Assembly: GCA_946541645.1 (NCBI GenBank) | Contig: CAMNJS010000003.1 | Coordinates: 1 to 56,502 of the forward strand | DNA: 56,502 nucleotides | Reading direction: 5' to 3' | From: an uncultured Bacillota bacterium | GTDB lineage: Bacteria; Bacillota_I; Bacilli_A; RF39; UBA660 | Shown here: piece by piece, positions 34,158-43,759 of the stretch | Position numbering within the stretch: the first letter of the stretch is position 1 | How the letters are laid out: the number at the start of each line of letters is the position of its first letter | Notes under the pieces: generated by a model | Told to the model about the DNA's origin: nothing | The model's database searches: none | What the model saw: only the letters and a program-made list of their open reading frames with translations | Position numbers and translations under genes: made by a program

Positions 34158-34700
34158 TTAAGTTAACTTTTTTTGTCTTCCCATATTATGAATAACACTT
34201 TCCACAGCAGCTTTTTTAAATAAATCTTTAGGATTATTCCCATTTGAAAACCTAACAACATCATAAAAACTTAAATATAAAACCAAATCTTCATCCTCAA
34301 AAATATCTGATTGACATTCAGTATCATATGATAAGCTAAGCCATATACTATCTTTCAGGCACTTGTCCAAAGTTTGAACAATATCATAACCTAAAGGAAA
34401 ATCCATATAGTAATCAAACTTACAAGCATCATTAATAGAATATATATAAAACTTAAGATTACCATCAAATTTAAACTTAATTTTTATATCATCCTTACAA
34501 ACTCCACTAAATAAAGCCAAATTATTAATAAAGCAATTAAGATCTACATAAATAAAATTATGGGAAATCTTCGAACTAGCATATTCAACTTTCTCAATTA
34601 CCTCATCAATCCTTTTTAACTTATTATTTAAACAAGCTCTTGCTTCAAGTAACTCTTCCCTTTGCTTAATTAAATATTCATAATCTTCTATATTATTCAT
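34158..34700 (-). CDS. Hypothetical protein, 180 residues, N-terminal coiled coil
   Basis: Not recognised. Residues 5-50 are charged and coiled-coil-like; the rest alternates beta strands and acidic loops (residues 70-150), Tyr- and Asp-rich, without signal peptide or membrane helix. It lies 10 bp before yqeH on the minus-strand reading order (yqeH then this gene), so it may be co-transcribed with yqeG-yqeH, and 50 bp ahead of the HerA-like gene. No function assigned. Confidence 0.55.
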   Translation of the reverse strand: MNNIEDYEYLIKQREELLEARACLNNKLKRIDEVIEKVEYASSKISHNFIYVDLNCFINNLALFSGVCKDDIKIKFKFDGNLKFYIYSINDACKFDYYMDFPLGYDIVQTLDKCLKDSIWLSLSYDTECQSDIFEDEDLVLYLSFYDVVRFSNGNNPKDLFKKAAVESVIHNMGRQKKLT

Positions 34701-34710
34701 AAATTCACTC

Positions 34711-35688
34711 CTAAACTATAGAATCTCTTATAAAATATTTAACCCCTTTTTTCAAATAAAGTTTAAAATTACATCCTTTTTTAAATTTAATAAACCCAAG
34801 TCCCTTAATAACCAAATCCTGATTATCACCAATACTTATATCATATAACTCAAAATCAATTAATTTATCACTATCTTTATATACCCTACTTATTTTAATT
34901 TCATTAGATATATATACAATAATATTATTAAATTTACAAACATCTAACCTTAAAAAGTCTTCAAAGAAGATAGATTGATCAGTTTTTATTTGATAAATTA
35001 TTGGATTTATTTCCTTCTTCGGTATTATTTTTTTTAATTCATCATCTGTCGCTTTAAGCATTACACTTCCATCATCAAGAAGTCCAGGTGTATCAATCAA
35101 AGTAAGTTCATCATTAATATTTTTTTCTAGAAAGTCTAAAGTAGTAGAAGGCAAATTACTTGTAGTTATATCGCCTTCATTTTTAGAATAATTTTTAAGG
35201 ATTTTATTTATTAAAGTAGACTTTCCTGAATTCGTAAGACCCACTACATACACATTATTACTAACTTTATATTTCATAATCTTACTCATAAGTAAATCTA
35301 AATTATAATTATTTTTACTAGAGATAAAAAGACTATCTTTAATATTTAATTTTCCTTTAATTTTACTTAAAAATCTATTCTCATTAACCGTCCTTGGAAT
35401 TAAATCTTTTTTAGTAATCAAAAGAATAATTGGATTATTAATTTTTAAACTATTAAAATCAAACACATTCAAAAAATCTAAAGTAAGTAATACCAAATCA
35501 TTAGAATCATTAATTTTAGCTATTTTTTCTAAATACTCATCATTACCTTTATTGCTAAAAATATATTCATTATAATGTGTTATTTTAAAACAACGCTCAC
35601 AATATTTTTTATTTAAATCTTTAACATATCCTTCTTCTAAAGGTTTTTCACTTTGTAATATAGCCCCACATCCAAAACATTTAGTCAT
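34711..35688 (-). CDS. yqeH: YqeH, circularly permuted ribosome-assembly GTPase
   Basis: Cytosolic GTPase needed for 30S subunit maturation. N-terminal zinc site CFGCG ... CERCF (residues 4-38), then permuted G motifs: LITKKD (G4, about 105-110) ahead of NSGKSTLINK (G1, about 158-167) and DTPGLLD (G3). Length 325, rather shorter than the Bacillus protein (366). Start of yqeH overlaps yqeG by 8 bp, the conserved gene order of Bacillota. Confidence 0.92.
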   Translation of the reverse strand: MTKCFGCGAILQSEKPLEEGYVKDLNKKYCERCFKITHYNEYIFSNKGNDEYLEKIAKINDSNDLVLLTLDFLNVFDFNSLKINNPIILLITKKDLIPRTVNENRFLSKIKGKLNIKDSLFISSKNNYNLDLLMSKIMKYKVSNNVYVVGLTNSGKSTLINKILKNYSKNEGDITTSNLPSTTLDFLEKNINDELTLIDTPGLLDDGSVMLKATDDELKKIIPKKEINPIIYQIKTDQSIFFEDFLRLDVCKFNNIIVYISNEIKISRVYKDSDKLIDFELYDISIGDNQDLVIKGLGFIKFKKGCNFKLYLKKGVKYFIRDSIV

Positions 35689-36202
35689 AATATTTATCCC
35701 TATGAAATAAATTATTATTTTGAAGTTCTTTTATTTTTCGGTTTTCCAAAAATCTATTAAATTTAGTAAAAATCATTTCTTTAGGAGAAATGGGATTAAC
35801 CAAAATAGTCGTAATACCTACCTTATTTCCAACTTTCACATCCGTCATTAATTGATCACCAATAATAACCACTTCTGAAGGTTTATAATTATATCTATTA
35901 AGCAGTTTTCTAAGCTTCCTAGTAAAAGGCTTACAAGCACTTGCTACACCATCAACTCCTAAAAAAGAAGTAAAAGTTTTTAATCTAAAACCTGGACTAT
36001 TAGTGAAAATAATAATCTTAAACCCTTTTTGTTTTAAACCAATAAATAAATCTTTAGCTTTTTCTGAAGGCAGACTAGACTTTGAAGAAACTATAGTATT
36101 ATCTAAATCATATAAAATACATTTTATACCCCTATTAAGTAACTTAGAATAGTCTATAGTATAAATACTTTTTTGATATATATCAGGCAAATAATCTTTC
36201 AT
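35681..36202 (-). CDS. yqeG: YqeG-family HAD phosphatase
   Basis: HAD subfamily IIIA, 173 residues, with catalytic motif YDLDNTIVS (first Asp nucleophile), IIFTNSPG (motif II) and VVIIGDQLMTDVKVG (motif IV). Substrate unknown; bacterial members are always linked to yqeH, as here. Translationally coupled to yqeH. Confidence 0.9.
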   Translation of the reverse strand: MKDYLPDIYQKSIYTIDYSKLLNRGIKCILYDLDNTIVSSKSSLPSEKAKDLFIGLKQKGFKIIIFTNSPGFRLKTFTSFLGVDGVASACKPFTRKLRKLLNRYNYKPSEVVIIGDQLMTDVKVGNKVGITTILVNPISPKEMIFTKFNRFLENRKIKELQNNNLFHRDKYYD

Positions 36203-36279
36203 TTTTACACCTCCAGCACACTAATATCATAACATATTTAAAAGTATTCATCAACAATTATAATATTAAGAAAAAAATA

Positions 36280-37428
36280 TTAACTTATATTAATATTTCC
36301 CGTTATCATATCCTTAATGTTTCTTAAAAATAATTGAATAAAATTAATTTTTAAAATATCCTTGTTAACAGTTAATGGAACATTCCTAATTAACTTACCA
36401 TTATCTTTTATTTTCAAAGTTCCAATTACATCACCTTTTTTAAGTGGCGCTTTTAAATTATTAATATGAGCATCATATGAAATATTAAATAAATCCCCTT
36501 TTTTCTTTAATATTGTAGCATCTTCAGCTGGAATAACCTCAGCATATTCATATACACCACTATCAACTAAATATTTACCAAGACTTTTTCCCTTAAGCAC
36601 GTCTTCTGTTTCATACTGAGCAAAAGAATAATCAAGCATCTCACTAATTTCCTTATTACGAACTTTACTTGTCGGCTCCCCCATAACTACAGCTATTATC
36701 CTCATACCGTTTTTTTTAGCAGTTGCTGTTATACAATACCCAGCTCCATCCGTAAATCCCGTTTTTAGTCCATCAACGCCGTCGTAAAATCTAACTAATT
36801 TATTTGTGTTAACAAGCCAAATTTTTCTATCGGTATTTTGTCTTAAATAATCCTCATAAACCGAAGTGAAATCAAAAACTATTTCATGCTTAGCAAGTTC
36901 TTTAGCAATTAAAGACATATCTCTAGCACTAGAATAATGATCAGCCGTATCAAGCCCATGAGGATTTTTAAAATTAGTATTTTTAAGACCAAGCTCTTTA
37001 GCTCTTTTATTCATATGACTTACAAAAACATTCTCACTACCATAGCTTGCTTCAGCAAGAGCCACTATCGCATCATTGCCGGAAGCAATAGCTACACCCT
37101 TAAACAAATCTTTTACCGTCATTTTTTCCCCAGTTTCCAGTAATATCTGACTTCCCCCCATCGAAGAAGCGTTTTCGGAAACAGTAATAACTTGATTCCA
37201 TTTTAAAACACCATTTTCTAAAGCCTCTAATACCAAAAGCATACTCATCATTTTTGTCATACTTGCTGGTACTAATTTTTCATCAGCATTTTTTTCATAT
37301 AAAACTTTACCTGTACTAGCCTCTATCAAAATAGCCGATTTGGCATTAGGTGCAAGTTTTAAATCTTCAGCTTTTACTAAGGGTCCAAATATACTAAATA
37401 ATATAAGGAAAAACATAAGCTTTTTCAT
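36280..37428 (-). CDS. Secreted D-alanyl-D-alanine carboxypeptidase (PBP5/DacA/DacF-type)
   Basis: Removes the terminal D-Ala of peptidoglycan stem peptides. Signal peptide at residues 1-20. Penicillin-binding motifs: PASMTKMMS (SxxK, Ser at about 55), SGNDA (SxN, about 115-119) and KTGFTDGAGYC (KTG). A C-terminal beta domain follows, but the final membrane-anchoring amphipathic helix is present (about 365-380). The ATG at 37428 is chosen with AGGTG upstream; GTG at 37437 is the longer reading. Whether it is the vegetative DacA or sporulation DacF cannot be decided from sequence. Confidence 0.9.
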   Translation of the reverse strand: MKKLMFFLILFSIFGPLVKAEDLKLAPNAKSAILIEASTGKVLYEKNADEKLVPASMTKMMSMLLVLEALENGVLKWNQVITVSENASSMGGSQILLETGEKMTVKDLFKGVAIASGNDAIVALAEASYGSENVFVSHMNKRAKELGLKNTNFKNPHGLDTADHYSSARDMSLIAKELAKHEIVFDFTSVYEDYLRQNTDRKIWLVNTNKLVRFYDGVDGLKTGFTDGAGYCITATAKKNGMRIIAVVMGEPTSKVRNKEISEMLDYSFAQYETEDVLKGKSLGKYLVDSGVYEYAEVIPAEDATILKKKGDLFNISYDAHINNLKAPLKKGDVIGTLKIKDNGKLIRNVPLTVNKDILKINFIQLFLRNIKDMITGNINIS

Positions 37429-37490
37429 CAAAATCACCTAATAAAAAATATGTCACAATTAATCTAAATATAACAAAAAAGTGATTTAAA

Positions 37491-37856
37491 TCAATCACAA
37501 TTATTAATATCATCACTAAATTCATAAACAAACTGATTATTTTGATACGTTATACAAACACCAGCATTTCCATGATTTGCTTTTCGTAAACTGTTAAAAT
37601 CTTTATTCTCTAAAAAATGATTATCTTTCAAAGTTTTAATAGAAACTTTAGAAGAAGAAACATTAGAACCTTCCACAAAAAGATTTTTTAATCCCCAAGC
37701 TCTAGCAGCATTTTCAACAGCAAGCTTCTGCTCCTCACTAATATTTTTCTGCGACTTATTCAATATTCCCATAACATTAGGAACCGTAATTGTTAAAACA
37801 ATCCCCAATATAGCAATGACTGCAATTAATTCAACCAGTGTAAAACCCTTTTTCAT
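37491..37856 (-). CDS. Type IV pilin-like/ComGC-like prepilin, unaccompanied
   Basis: Prepilin signature KKGFTLVELIAVIAILGIVL with Glu at position 5 of the mature part and a cleavage site after Gly. The soluble part (about 85 residues) includes a Cys near the end (GVCITYQNN and NNCD, potential disulphide). The usual partners (secretion ATPase, inner-membrane protein, prepilin peptidase) are not near, so it relies on a system elsewhere. The second ATG (37856) has better spacing from GGTG. Confidence 0.8.
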   Translation of the reverse strand: MKKGFTLVELIAVIAILGIVLTITVPNVMGILNKSQKNISEEQKLAVENAARAWGLKNLFVEGSNVSSSKVSIKTLKDNHFLENKDFNSLRKANHGNAGVCITYQNNQFVYEFSDDINNCD

Positions 37857-37914
37857 CATATCACCACTTTAAATATAGCATATTTACATTTTTAAGTAAA
37901 GAAAAACATAAATT

Positions 37915-38157
37915 CTAAAAAGAATCTATGTTAATTTTCACATGAGAATCGTTATTTAAACGACTGCTAGCCTGAACTATAGTCCTAATTGCACTAGCAA
38001 TCATCCCGCGTTTGCCAATAACTTTACCCATATCATCAGAACTAACTAATACTTCAATTGTTACTTGTTCTTCATCATCAAATTGTTTAACTGATACCAT
38101 ATCAGGATTACTAACTAAATTTTTAACTAAAAACTCTGTTAAACTACTTAAACTCAT
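37915..38157 (-). CDS. khpA: KhpA, KH-domain RNA-binding protein
   Basis: 80 residues with a single KH domain, GKVIGKRGMIASAIRTI as the GxxG RNA-binding loop and helix. Usually pairs with KhpB in Gram-positives and affects division and RNA. It follows rpsP by 2 bp, the conserved rpsP-khpA order; the rimM-trmD-rplS genes that normally follow are absent. Confidence 0.92.
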   Translation of the reverse strand: MSLSSLTEFLVKNLVSNPDMVSVKQFDDEEQVTIEVLVSSDDMGKVIGKRGMIASAIRTIVQASSRLNNDSHVKINIDSF

Positions 38158-38159
38158 AA

Positions 38160-38444
38160 TTATTTACTTTCTTTTTTAGTAGTTTTAGATAAATGAAATT
38201 TTTCGTTAATTCCTTGACTTCTAAATAAGCTTTTAACTGTATCAGTTGGAACTGCTCCATTATTTAACCATTTTAAAGCAACTTCCTCTTTAATATTGAT
38301 TTCGGCTGGACTTGCAATTGGATTATAAGTACCAATAAGTTCAATATATTTTCCATCCCTTTTTGTATGAGAATCAGCTGCGACTATTCTATAATAAGGT
38401 CTTTTTTTCGCACCCATTCTAAGTAATCTTAATTTAACTGCCAT
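38160..38444 (-). CDS. rpsP: 30S ribosomal protein S16
   Basis: 94 residues opening with [20 protein letters not shown] and ending with a basic tail; the S16 family pattern [19 protein letters not shown] follows. Needed for 30S assembly. In most Bacilli ffh precedes rpsP directly; here ffh is about 10 kb away, so the block is split. Confidence 0.97.
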   Translation of the reverse strand: MAVKLRLLRMGAKKRPYYRIVAADSHTKRDGKYIELIGTYNPIASPAEINIKEEVALKWLNNGAVPTDTVKSLFRSQGINEKFHLSKTTKKESK

Positions 38445-38512
38445 AATATCCCTCCATTTCGTATATAACTATATCATAAAATTATATGCATGTCAACCGT
38501 TTTTAGTTAACA

Positions 38513-38541
38513 CAAAAAACATTCATTTAAGAATGTTTTTC
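38513..38541 (-). terminator. Terminator of cotE
   Basis: Minus strand: ACATTC / GAATGT stem, extended by A-T pairs, then T run, at the cotE stop. Confidence 0.75.
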
Positions 38542-39072
38542 TAAATAATTTTCATCCACTGTATCATCAATTTCTTTTAAAGACTCATCAACCTCATTAT
38601 CACTAGTAAGTTCATCCCATGGTTCCTCTTCTTCATAAGTTTCAATCTTCATCTTAGCCTCACCAACTATTTCAACCCCAAGCTCTTTTTCTATATCAAA
38701 AGAAATTGTTTTGCCATCAAATTTAACATCTAAACATGTAGGCTGCTTTAAAGATCTAACAATTATATCAGTATCTCCAGACAAATCAGCATCATCACGA
38801 ACTTTAACATTAAATAAATCATTATAATTAATTGTCTTATTTACAACTGCCGTCTTACTATCACCATCATACGAATACCATATATTTATATCAAAAGAAC
38901 CATCAACGCCAACTTTATCATCTACTTTATATCCTTTAAACTTATGATTTATTACCCAGCACCCCAATACTGTTGTTGGTTCATTATCCGCATCTACAGA
39001 ATAACTATTTTTAAAATACTTCTTTCCTTTTCCGACAACTGCCTTTGCCACTATTTCTTTATAAAAGGCCAT
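38527..39072 (-). CDS. cotE: CotE, outer spore-coat morphogenetic protein
   Basis: Directs assembly of the outer coat in Bacillus. The start is ATG 39072, MAFYKEIVAKAVVGKGKK, with GAGGGGTG upstream, giving 181 residues, as I recall the same as Bacillus CotE. Matching blocks are GCWVINHKFKGYKV, GSFDINIWYSYDGDSKTAVV, QPTCLDV and the acidic C-terminal tail. An upstream frame from 39120 would add 16 residues that overlap the promoter. A CATANNNTA-type promoter lies just before it, and miaB is nearby, as in Bacillus. Confidence 0.93.
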   Translation of the reverse strand: MAFYKEIVAKAVVGKGKKYFKNSYSVDADNEPTTVLGCWVINHKFKGYKVDDKVGVDGSFDINIWYSYDGDSKTAVVNKTINYNDLFNVKVRDDADLSGDTDIIVRSLKQPTCLDVKFDGKTISFDIEKELGVEIVGEAKMKIETYEEEEPWDELTSDNEVDESLKEIDDTVDENYLEKHS

Positions 39073-39089
39073 TTTATCACCCCTCATTT

Positions 39090-39116
39090 TAAAATATGCA
39101 GCTGAAGGAAAAAAGT
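39090..39116 (-). promoter_or_regulatory. Possible sigma-K-type promoter of cotE
   Basis: Minus strand: AC (39116-39115), 16-nt spacer, CATATTTTA (39098-39090), the sigma-K consensus. The implied leader is very short (about 10 nt), which is the weak point. Confidence 0.45.
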
Positions 39117-39135
39117 ACACAAAAAAGTAGTTAAA

Positions 39136-40431
39136 CTACTTTATAAATTTTAAAAACTTATTTAATTTTTCATTAGAAAACATTTTACCATATATACTAA
39201 ATTTTTCTAAATCCGTTAAATCATTAACAGAAACCGCCTCACTAGTATCTATCCTTTTAAAAGTAGTAGCTTTTTTATTAGTAAATAAAAGTTTCGCATC
39301 AAAAGAATCCTCTAAATTATCTCCAAAATAATGTTTAAAATTAAAACTAGCCTTCTTACCACTTGCATCAATACCTATATTTCCAGTAAGCTTTTCATCA
39401 TTTTTATTTTTTATTAAAGTAAAAATATATTGACTATCACTTTTCATAAGTTCGAAAGACCCCAACTTTCCATCAATAGTTCCTTTTATAAAATCTTTTG
39501 ACTTTCTGTCATTATATAAATTAATTTTTAAAGTTTCATTGCGTTTGAAAAAATCCTTAATATTTAAAGTAAACTTATCTAATTTTTTTTGAATATTTTT
39601 ATTAGAATCATTAGTTATCACACTAAGCGAAGAAATAAACTCTGTGTTAGATTTTAAAGTATTTACAAACACCTCAGAAACTCTTTTATAATTTTCTTCA
39701 TTTATAATTAATGTACTTTCATAAACACTAATAGATTTACTTCCTAAATCAAAGCTTGTTTTTCTACCGCTAATTTTTTCCGAAGTAGCTACTTTATCAA
39801 ACGCCTGATTTAATCCCGTAAGTATAATTTTAATATCTTTAGGATTTATAAATTTAAAACTACTATCATTTTTAAATTTTAAATATTTTTCATAAACATC
39901 AGCCGAATAAATATATAAACTATTTTTATCACTATATAAATCAAAATCTATAAGATCTTCACTATCATATTTAGTAGATACTTTTAAATTAAGCAAGTCA
40001 TTGGCATTATCTAAAGTATAATTTATATCAAAATAAACCTTACTAAGTTCAGATAAAAATTCACGGTCTTCTTTACTATCAATTATAGCTTGAAATCCTA
40101 TTTTACCCTTAGAAACATCATAATTATTATCACTGATATTTTCGGTTAAAGACAAAAAGAATCTATCAATTGTATTAGTAAAAATTGTACTAGGATTTTC
40201 ATTTAAAAATCTAAAGACTAAAAACATTGAAATAAGTAAAATTAAAAAAAGACATACAAGCCAAGGAATTTTAGACATCCTAGCTTCCGCACTATTTTTA
40301 ACAATATCTTCATAGTTAAACTCTCTAAGTTCATCTTTTGTCACTTCAGAATCTAAAAGAGTATCTTCTAAAATATAATTACTCTTACCGGCGATTTTTT
40401 TTTCAAAATCAGTCTTTTCTTTTTTATTCAT
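39136..40431 (-). CDS. Single-pass membrane protein with large extracytoplasmic domain, unknown
   Basis: A charged cytosolic N-terminus (about residues 1-52) precedes a membrane helix (about 54-75) and an extracytoplasmic part of 350 residues, strand-rich, with repeated FKxNDS/FDL patterns. It belongs to a group of large uncharacterised membrane proteins of spore formers that I cannot name with confidence. The gene lies between miaB and cotE. A regulator of an envelope process is a fair guess, not more. Confidence 0.55.
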   Translation of the reverse strand: MNKKEKTDFEKKIAGKSNYILEDTLLDSEVTKDELREFNYEDIVKNSAEARMSKIPWLVCLFLILLISMFLVFRFLNENPSTIFTNTIDRFFLSLTENISDNNYDVSKGKIGFQAIIDSKEDREFLSELSKVYFDINYTLDNANDLLNLKVSTKYDSEDLIDFDLYSDKNSLYIYSADVYEKYLKFKNDSSFKFINPKDIKIILTGLNQAFDKVATSEKISGRKTSFDLGSKSISVYESTLIINEENYKRVSEVFVNTLKSNTEFISSLSVITNDSNKNIQKKLDKFTLNIKDFFKRNETLKINLYNDRKSKDFIKGTIDGKLGSFELMKSDSQYIFTLIKNKNDEKLTGNIGIDASGKKASFNFKHYFGDNLEDSFDAKLLFTNKKATTFKRIDTSEAVSVNDLTDLEKFSIYGKMFSNEKLNKFLKFIK

Positions 40432-40475
40432 AATTTATCCTACTTCCCAAAATAACTATATCAAATTATTTAAAC

Positions 40476-41891
40476 TTATTCAACCATTTCTCCATCCATA
40501 CTAAAAGATTGAACATTAGTTATTTTTACATCTACTATTTCTCCAAGCTTACTAATAGGTGCCTTAACATTTACAAGCTTCATCGTATCAGTATAGCCCA
40601 TAAGTGTAGATCCATCTTTAGAACTATAATCTTCTAATAAAACTTTAACAACTTTATTTAAATATTTTTCATTAGCTTCTTTTGCATACATATTTACAAT
40701 CTTATTTAATTTGTAAAGCCTTTTTTCCTTTTCTTCTAAAGAAATATCATCATCCATTTTTGAAGCAGGTGTCCCTTCCCTTGGCGAAAATATAAAAGTA
40801 AATGCCGAATCATACTTGCACTCATTAACGACATCTAAAGTATCATTAAAATCAGCCTCCGTTTCAGAAGGAAAACCGACAATTATATCCGTTGTAATAG
40901 AAACATTCTTCACTTTTTCCTTTATTTTTCTAAATAATTCTAAGTAAGATTCCTTAGTGTACCTTCTACCCATAAGTTTTAAAATTCTATTAGAGCCTGA
41001 TTGTAAAGGCAAATGAATATAAGGCATAATATTTTCATATTTACTAATTATATCAATCATTTCATCAGTAAAATCCCAAGGATGAGAAGTTACAAAACGA
41101 ATCCTTTCAATACCAGTTTGAGCAGTATCACTAAGTAAATTACTCATATCATAATTAATATCTAAATCTTTACCATAAGCATTAACATTTTGTCCAAGTA
41201 AAGTAACTTCTTTATACCCATCTTTCTTTAATTTTTCAACTTCTTTTATAATATCTTTTGGATTTCTACTTCGCTGCTTTCCCCTAGTATAAGGAACTAT
41301 ACAATATGTACAAAACTTATCACACCCATACATTATATTTACCCAAGCTTTATACTTACTATCACGTTTAACTGGGATATTTTCAATAATATCACCTTCA
41401 CAGCTGTACACTTCTACTTCTAATTTTTTACTACTCATAGCCTTCTTTAAAATCTTAGGAAGTTCATAAATATTGTGCGTACCAAAAACAATGTCAAGCC
41501 ACTTATATTTATCAAGTATTTCCTTAACTACGCCTTCTTCCTGCGCCATACATCCGCAAATGCCCGCAATAATATTGGGATTATCTTCCTTCATATGTTT
41601 AATTCTGCCAATCATTCCAAACACCTTATTATGAGCATTTTCCCTGATTGCACAAGTATTTAATAATATTAAATCGGCATTTTCCATACAAGATGCTTCT
41701 TCAAATCCCATCTGCTCTAAAATTGCCTTAATATTTTCAGAATCATGAACATTCATCTGACAGCCATAAGTCTTAACAAAATAAGTTTTACCTAAGCCAA
41801 GACTTCTATATTCATCATTAATACTATATTCTCTAGTAATAACTCTATCCTTAGTTCTAATTCTAGCTTTTTCTCTTTCTGGAACTAACAT
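40476..41891 (-). CDS. miaB: MiaB, tRNA-2-methylthio-N6-dimethylallyladenosine synthase
   Basis: Radical SAM methylthiotransferase acting on i6A37 of tRNA. UPF0004 N-terminal domain with YGCQMNVHDSE and NTCAIRENA, radical SAM centre CDKFCTYC (CxxxCxxC) with GRRYT later, and C-terminal TRAM domain. ATG 41891 is chosen, with AGAAGTG upstream; GTG at 41909 would add six residues. Length about 471, normal. Part of a run that reads miaB, unknown gene, cotE. Confidence 0.95.
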   Translation of the reverse strand: MLVPEREKARIRTKDRVITREYSINDEYRSLGLGKTYFVKTYGCQMNVHDSENIKAILEQMGFEEASCMENADLILLNTCAIRENAHNKVFGMIGRIKHMKEDNPNIIAGICGCMAQEEGVVKEILDKYKWLDIVFGTHNIYELPKILKKAMSSKKLEVEVYSCEGDIIENIPVKRDSKYKAWVNIMYGCDKFCTYCIVPYTRGKQRSRNPKDIIKEVEKLKKDGYKEVTLLGQNVNAYGKDLDINYDMSNLLSDTAQTGIERIRFVTSHPWDFTDEMIDIISKYENIMPYIHLPLQSGSNRILKLMGRRYTKESYLELFRKIKEKVKNVSITTDIIVGFPSETEADFNDTLDVVNECKYDSAFTFIFSPREGTPASKMDDDISLEEKEKRLYKLNKIVNMYAKEANEKYLNKVVKVLLEDYSSKDGSTLMGYTDTMKLVNVKAPISKLGEIVDVKITNVQSFSMDGEMVE

Positions 41892-41944
41892 AAAATCACT
41901 TCTTTTCACTTAAAAATAATAACACAATTACATATATAATTCAA

Positions 41945-41969
41945 GAAAAAAGAGGTCATTAGACCTCTA
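41945..41969 (-). terminator. Terminator of the RNase J-like gene
   Basis: Minus strand: AGAGGTC / GACCTCT stem with TAAT loop, then TTTTTT; overlaps the last codons. Confidence 0.8.
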
Positions 41970-43605
41970 GTGTTGAAATTAATATCATCGGTTTACATTC
42001 CGTTTGCTCATAAAAATATTTTCCAACTTTATCCCTAATACCAAGTTTTACTTTAGCAAAATCGATATAATTTCCTTTAGTGTTTTCTTTAATAACTTCT
42101 AAAGAAATTCGCTGAGCTTCTTTAATTAGAAAAGCATTTTCTTTAACATAAATAAATCCCCTAGTTAAAACCTCAGGACCAGCTAGAACTTCTTTCGTTT
42201 CTTTGTCTAAAGTAGTTGTTATAATAACAATACCATTCGTACTAAGCATCTCTCGGTCTTTCAAAACAAGTTCCCCAACATCACCAGCCGCAAGACCATC
42301 AACCAAAATATCATCAACCGGAACCTTTAATCCATTATCAACTAGCTTCCCATTTTCAAAATAAGCTACCTCACCATTTAACCTAAGTAAAATGTTTTCA
42401 TCACTCATTCCAACTTTTTTGGCAACCTCTTTATTAGCAAGCATATGACGGTATTCACCATTTACAGGCATATAATATTTAGGATTCATTAAATTAAGCA
42501 TAAGCATCAAGTCCTCAGAAGAAGCATGATATGATAAATACTTTCTTTTAGATAGTTCAATAATATTAGCACCTATCTTAGCTAAAACATCACATATTTT
42601 AGTCGCTGTTCTTTCCATTCCATCATCAGCCGGACTAGCAAAAACAACCGTATCATCTTTAGTAATAGTAATAAACTTATCATAACCTCTTACGATTCTT
42701 TTTAAATTAGAAAAAGGTTGTTCCCTTTCATCTGATACAATAACTACAATTTTATCATCATTAACATGAGAAATAGTCTTAATACGTTTTTTATCAAAAT
42801 CAACATAATTCATGTCAATAGCTTTTAAAATTACACTTTCAAGACTCTTTCCTAAAATGACAACACTACGATCAGTATTTTTTAGTTCATTAAATAACTC
42901 TTGAATCCTATAAAGTTGAGTTTGATAAATATTATATAAAATACGTCCTTCATTTCTATTTAAAATCTCGCGAACAACATCACCAGTTCTATGATTAGGT
43001 GAAGTATATCCTTTTCTATCAGCATACAAAGATTCTGAAAGAAGGCATAACACACCCTGCTTACCAACGTACGCTAACTTACCAATATCAGTTTTATAAT
43101 TTCCAAGCATTGTCGAATCAAATATAAAATTACCCGTATAAAATATAGCACCATCTTCAGTATATAAAACATATCCTACTGCATCAGGCACAGTATGCGT
43201 AAGTGAAATCGGAAAAATACTATTTTTACCAAAGCCCACCTTCCTATGAGGTTTTAACTCTACTAAATTATCAGTGCCTAACCCTTCCGAAATAAACATA
43301 TCTTTTATAACTTCCAAAGTAAATTTTGTTCCATAAATTTTAATATTAGGAATTTCCTTCACGATATCCGTTAATGCACCCATGTTATTATCATGGGCAT
43401 GAGTTATAAAAATACCCTTAACATTTTTTAAATTATTTTTTATATAATCATAATTTGGAATAATATAATTTACTCCAAGCATTTTATCATCGGCATACTT
43501 AAGTCCAGCATCAAAAACAAATATATCAGAATCGACATCTACAACATACATATTTTTAGCAGCCTCATTAAGTCCGCCTAACCCAAAAATTTTAATTTTG
43601 CTCAT
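41959..43605 (-). CDS. RNase J-like protein with predicted loss of catalytic residues
   Basis: Metallo-beta-lactamase/beta-CASP protein of 548 residues (ATG 43605, AAGGAG upstream). The whole RNase J scaffold is present, with SLTHTVPDAVGYVLYT, the SYHASSEDL helix region, PKYYMP and the C-terminal domain. But the metal motif HxHxDH reads THAHDNN (Asp and His both Asn), the bridging Asp motif GDF reads TGNFIFD, and VHGEYRH reads VNGEYRH. That points to an inactive or very weak nuclease, as in J2-type partners of RNase J1. The gene is monocistronic. A second RNase J is expected elsewhere. Confidence 0.82.
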   Translation of the reverse strand: MSKIKIFGLGGLNEAAKNMYVVDVDSDIFVFDAGLKYADDKMLGVNYIIPNYDYIKNNLKNVKGIFITHAHDNNMGALTDIVKEIPNIKIYGTKFTLEVIKDMFISEGLGTDNLVELKPHRKVGFGKNSIFPISLTHTVPDAVGYVLYTEDGAIFYTGNFIFDSTMLGNYKTDIGKLAYVGKQGVLCLLSESLYADRKGYTSPNHRTGDVVREILNRNEGRILYNIYQTQLYRIQELFNELKNTDRSVVILGKSLESVILKAIDMNYVDFDKKRIKTISHVNDDKIVVIVSDEREQPFSNLKRIVRGYDKFITITKDDTVVFASPADDGMERTATKICDVLAKIGANIIELSKRKYLSYHASSEDLMLMLNLMNPKYYMPVNGEYRHMLANKEVAKKVGMSDENILLRLNGEVAYFENGKLVDNGLKVPVDDILVDGLAAGDVGELVLKDREMLSTNGIVIITTTLDKETKEVLAGPEVLTRGFIYVKENAFLIKEAQRISLEVIKENTKGNYIDFAKVKLGIRDKVGKYFYEQTECKPMILISTLEV

Positions 43606-43673
43606 TTTTTCTCCTTTCTTTCTCATTTAAAAGCCGATGTAATTATATCAAAAAAACATATAAAAAGCAAACT

Positions 43674-43695
43674 AAAAGAAGCACTCATGTGCTTC
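43674..43695 (-). terminator. Terminator downstream of the lipid-kinase gene
   Basis: Minus strand: GAAGCAC / GTGCTTC stem with 4-nt loop, then TTTTAG. Confidence 0.7.
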
Positions 43696-43759
43696 ACAAA
43701 ATGACCAAACAAATAGTTTTAATTAAAATAATATACCCAAATAATATTTATTAAGCAAA

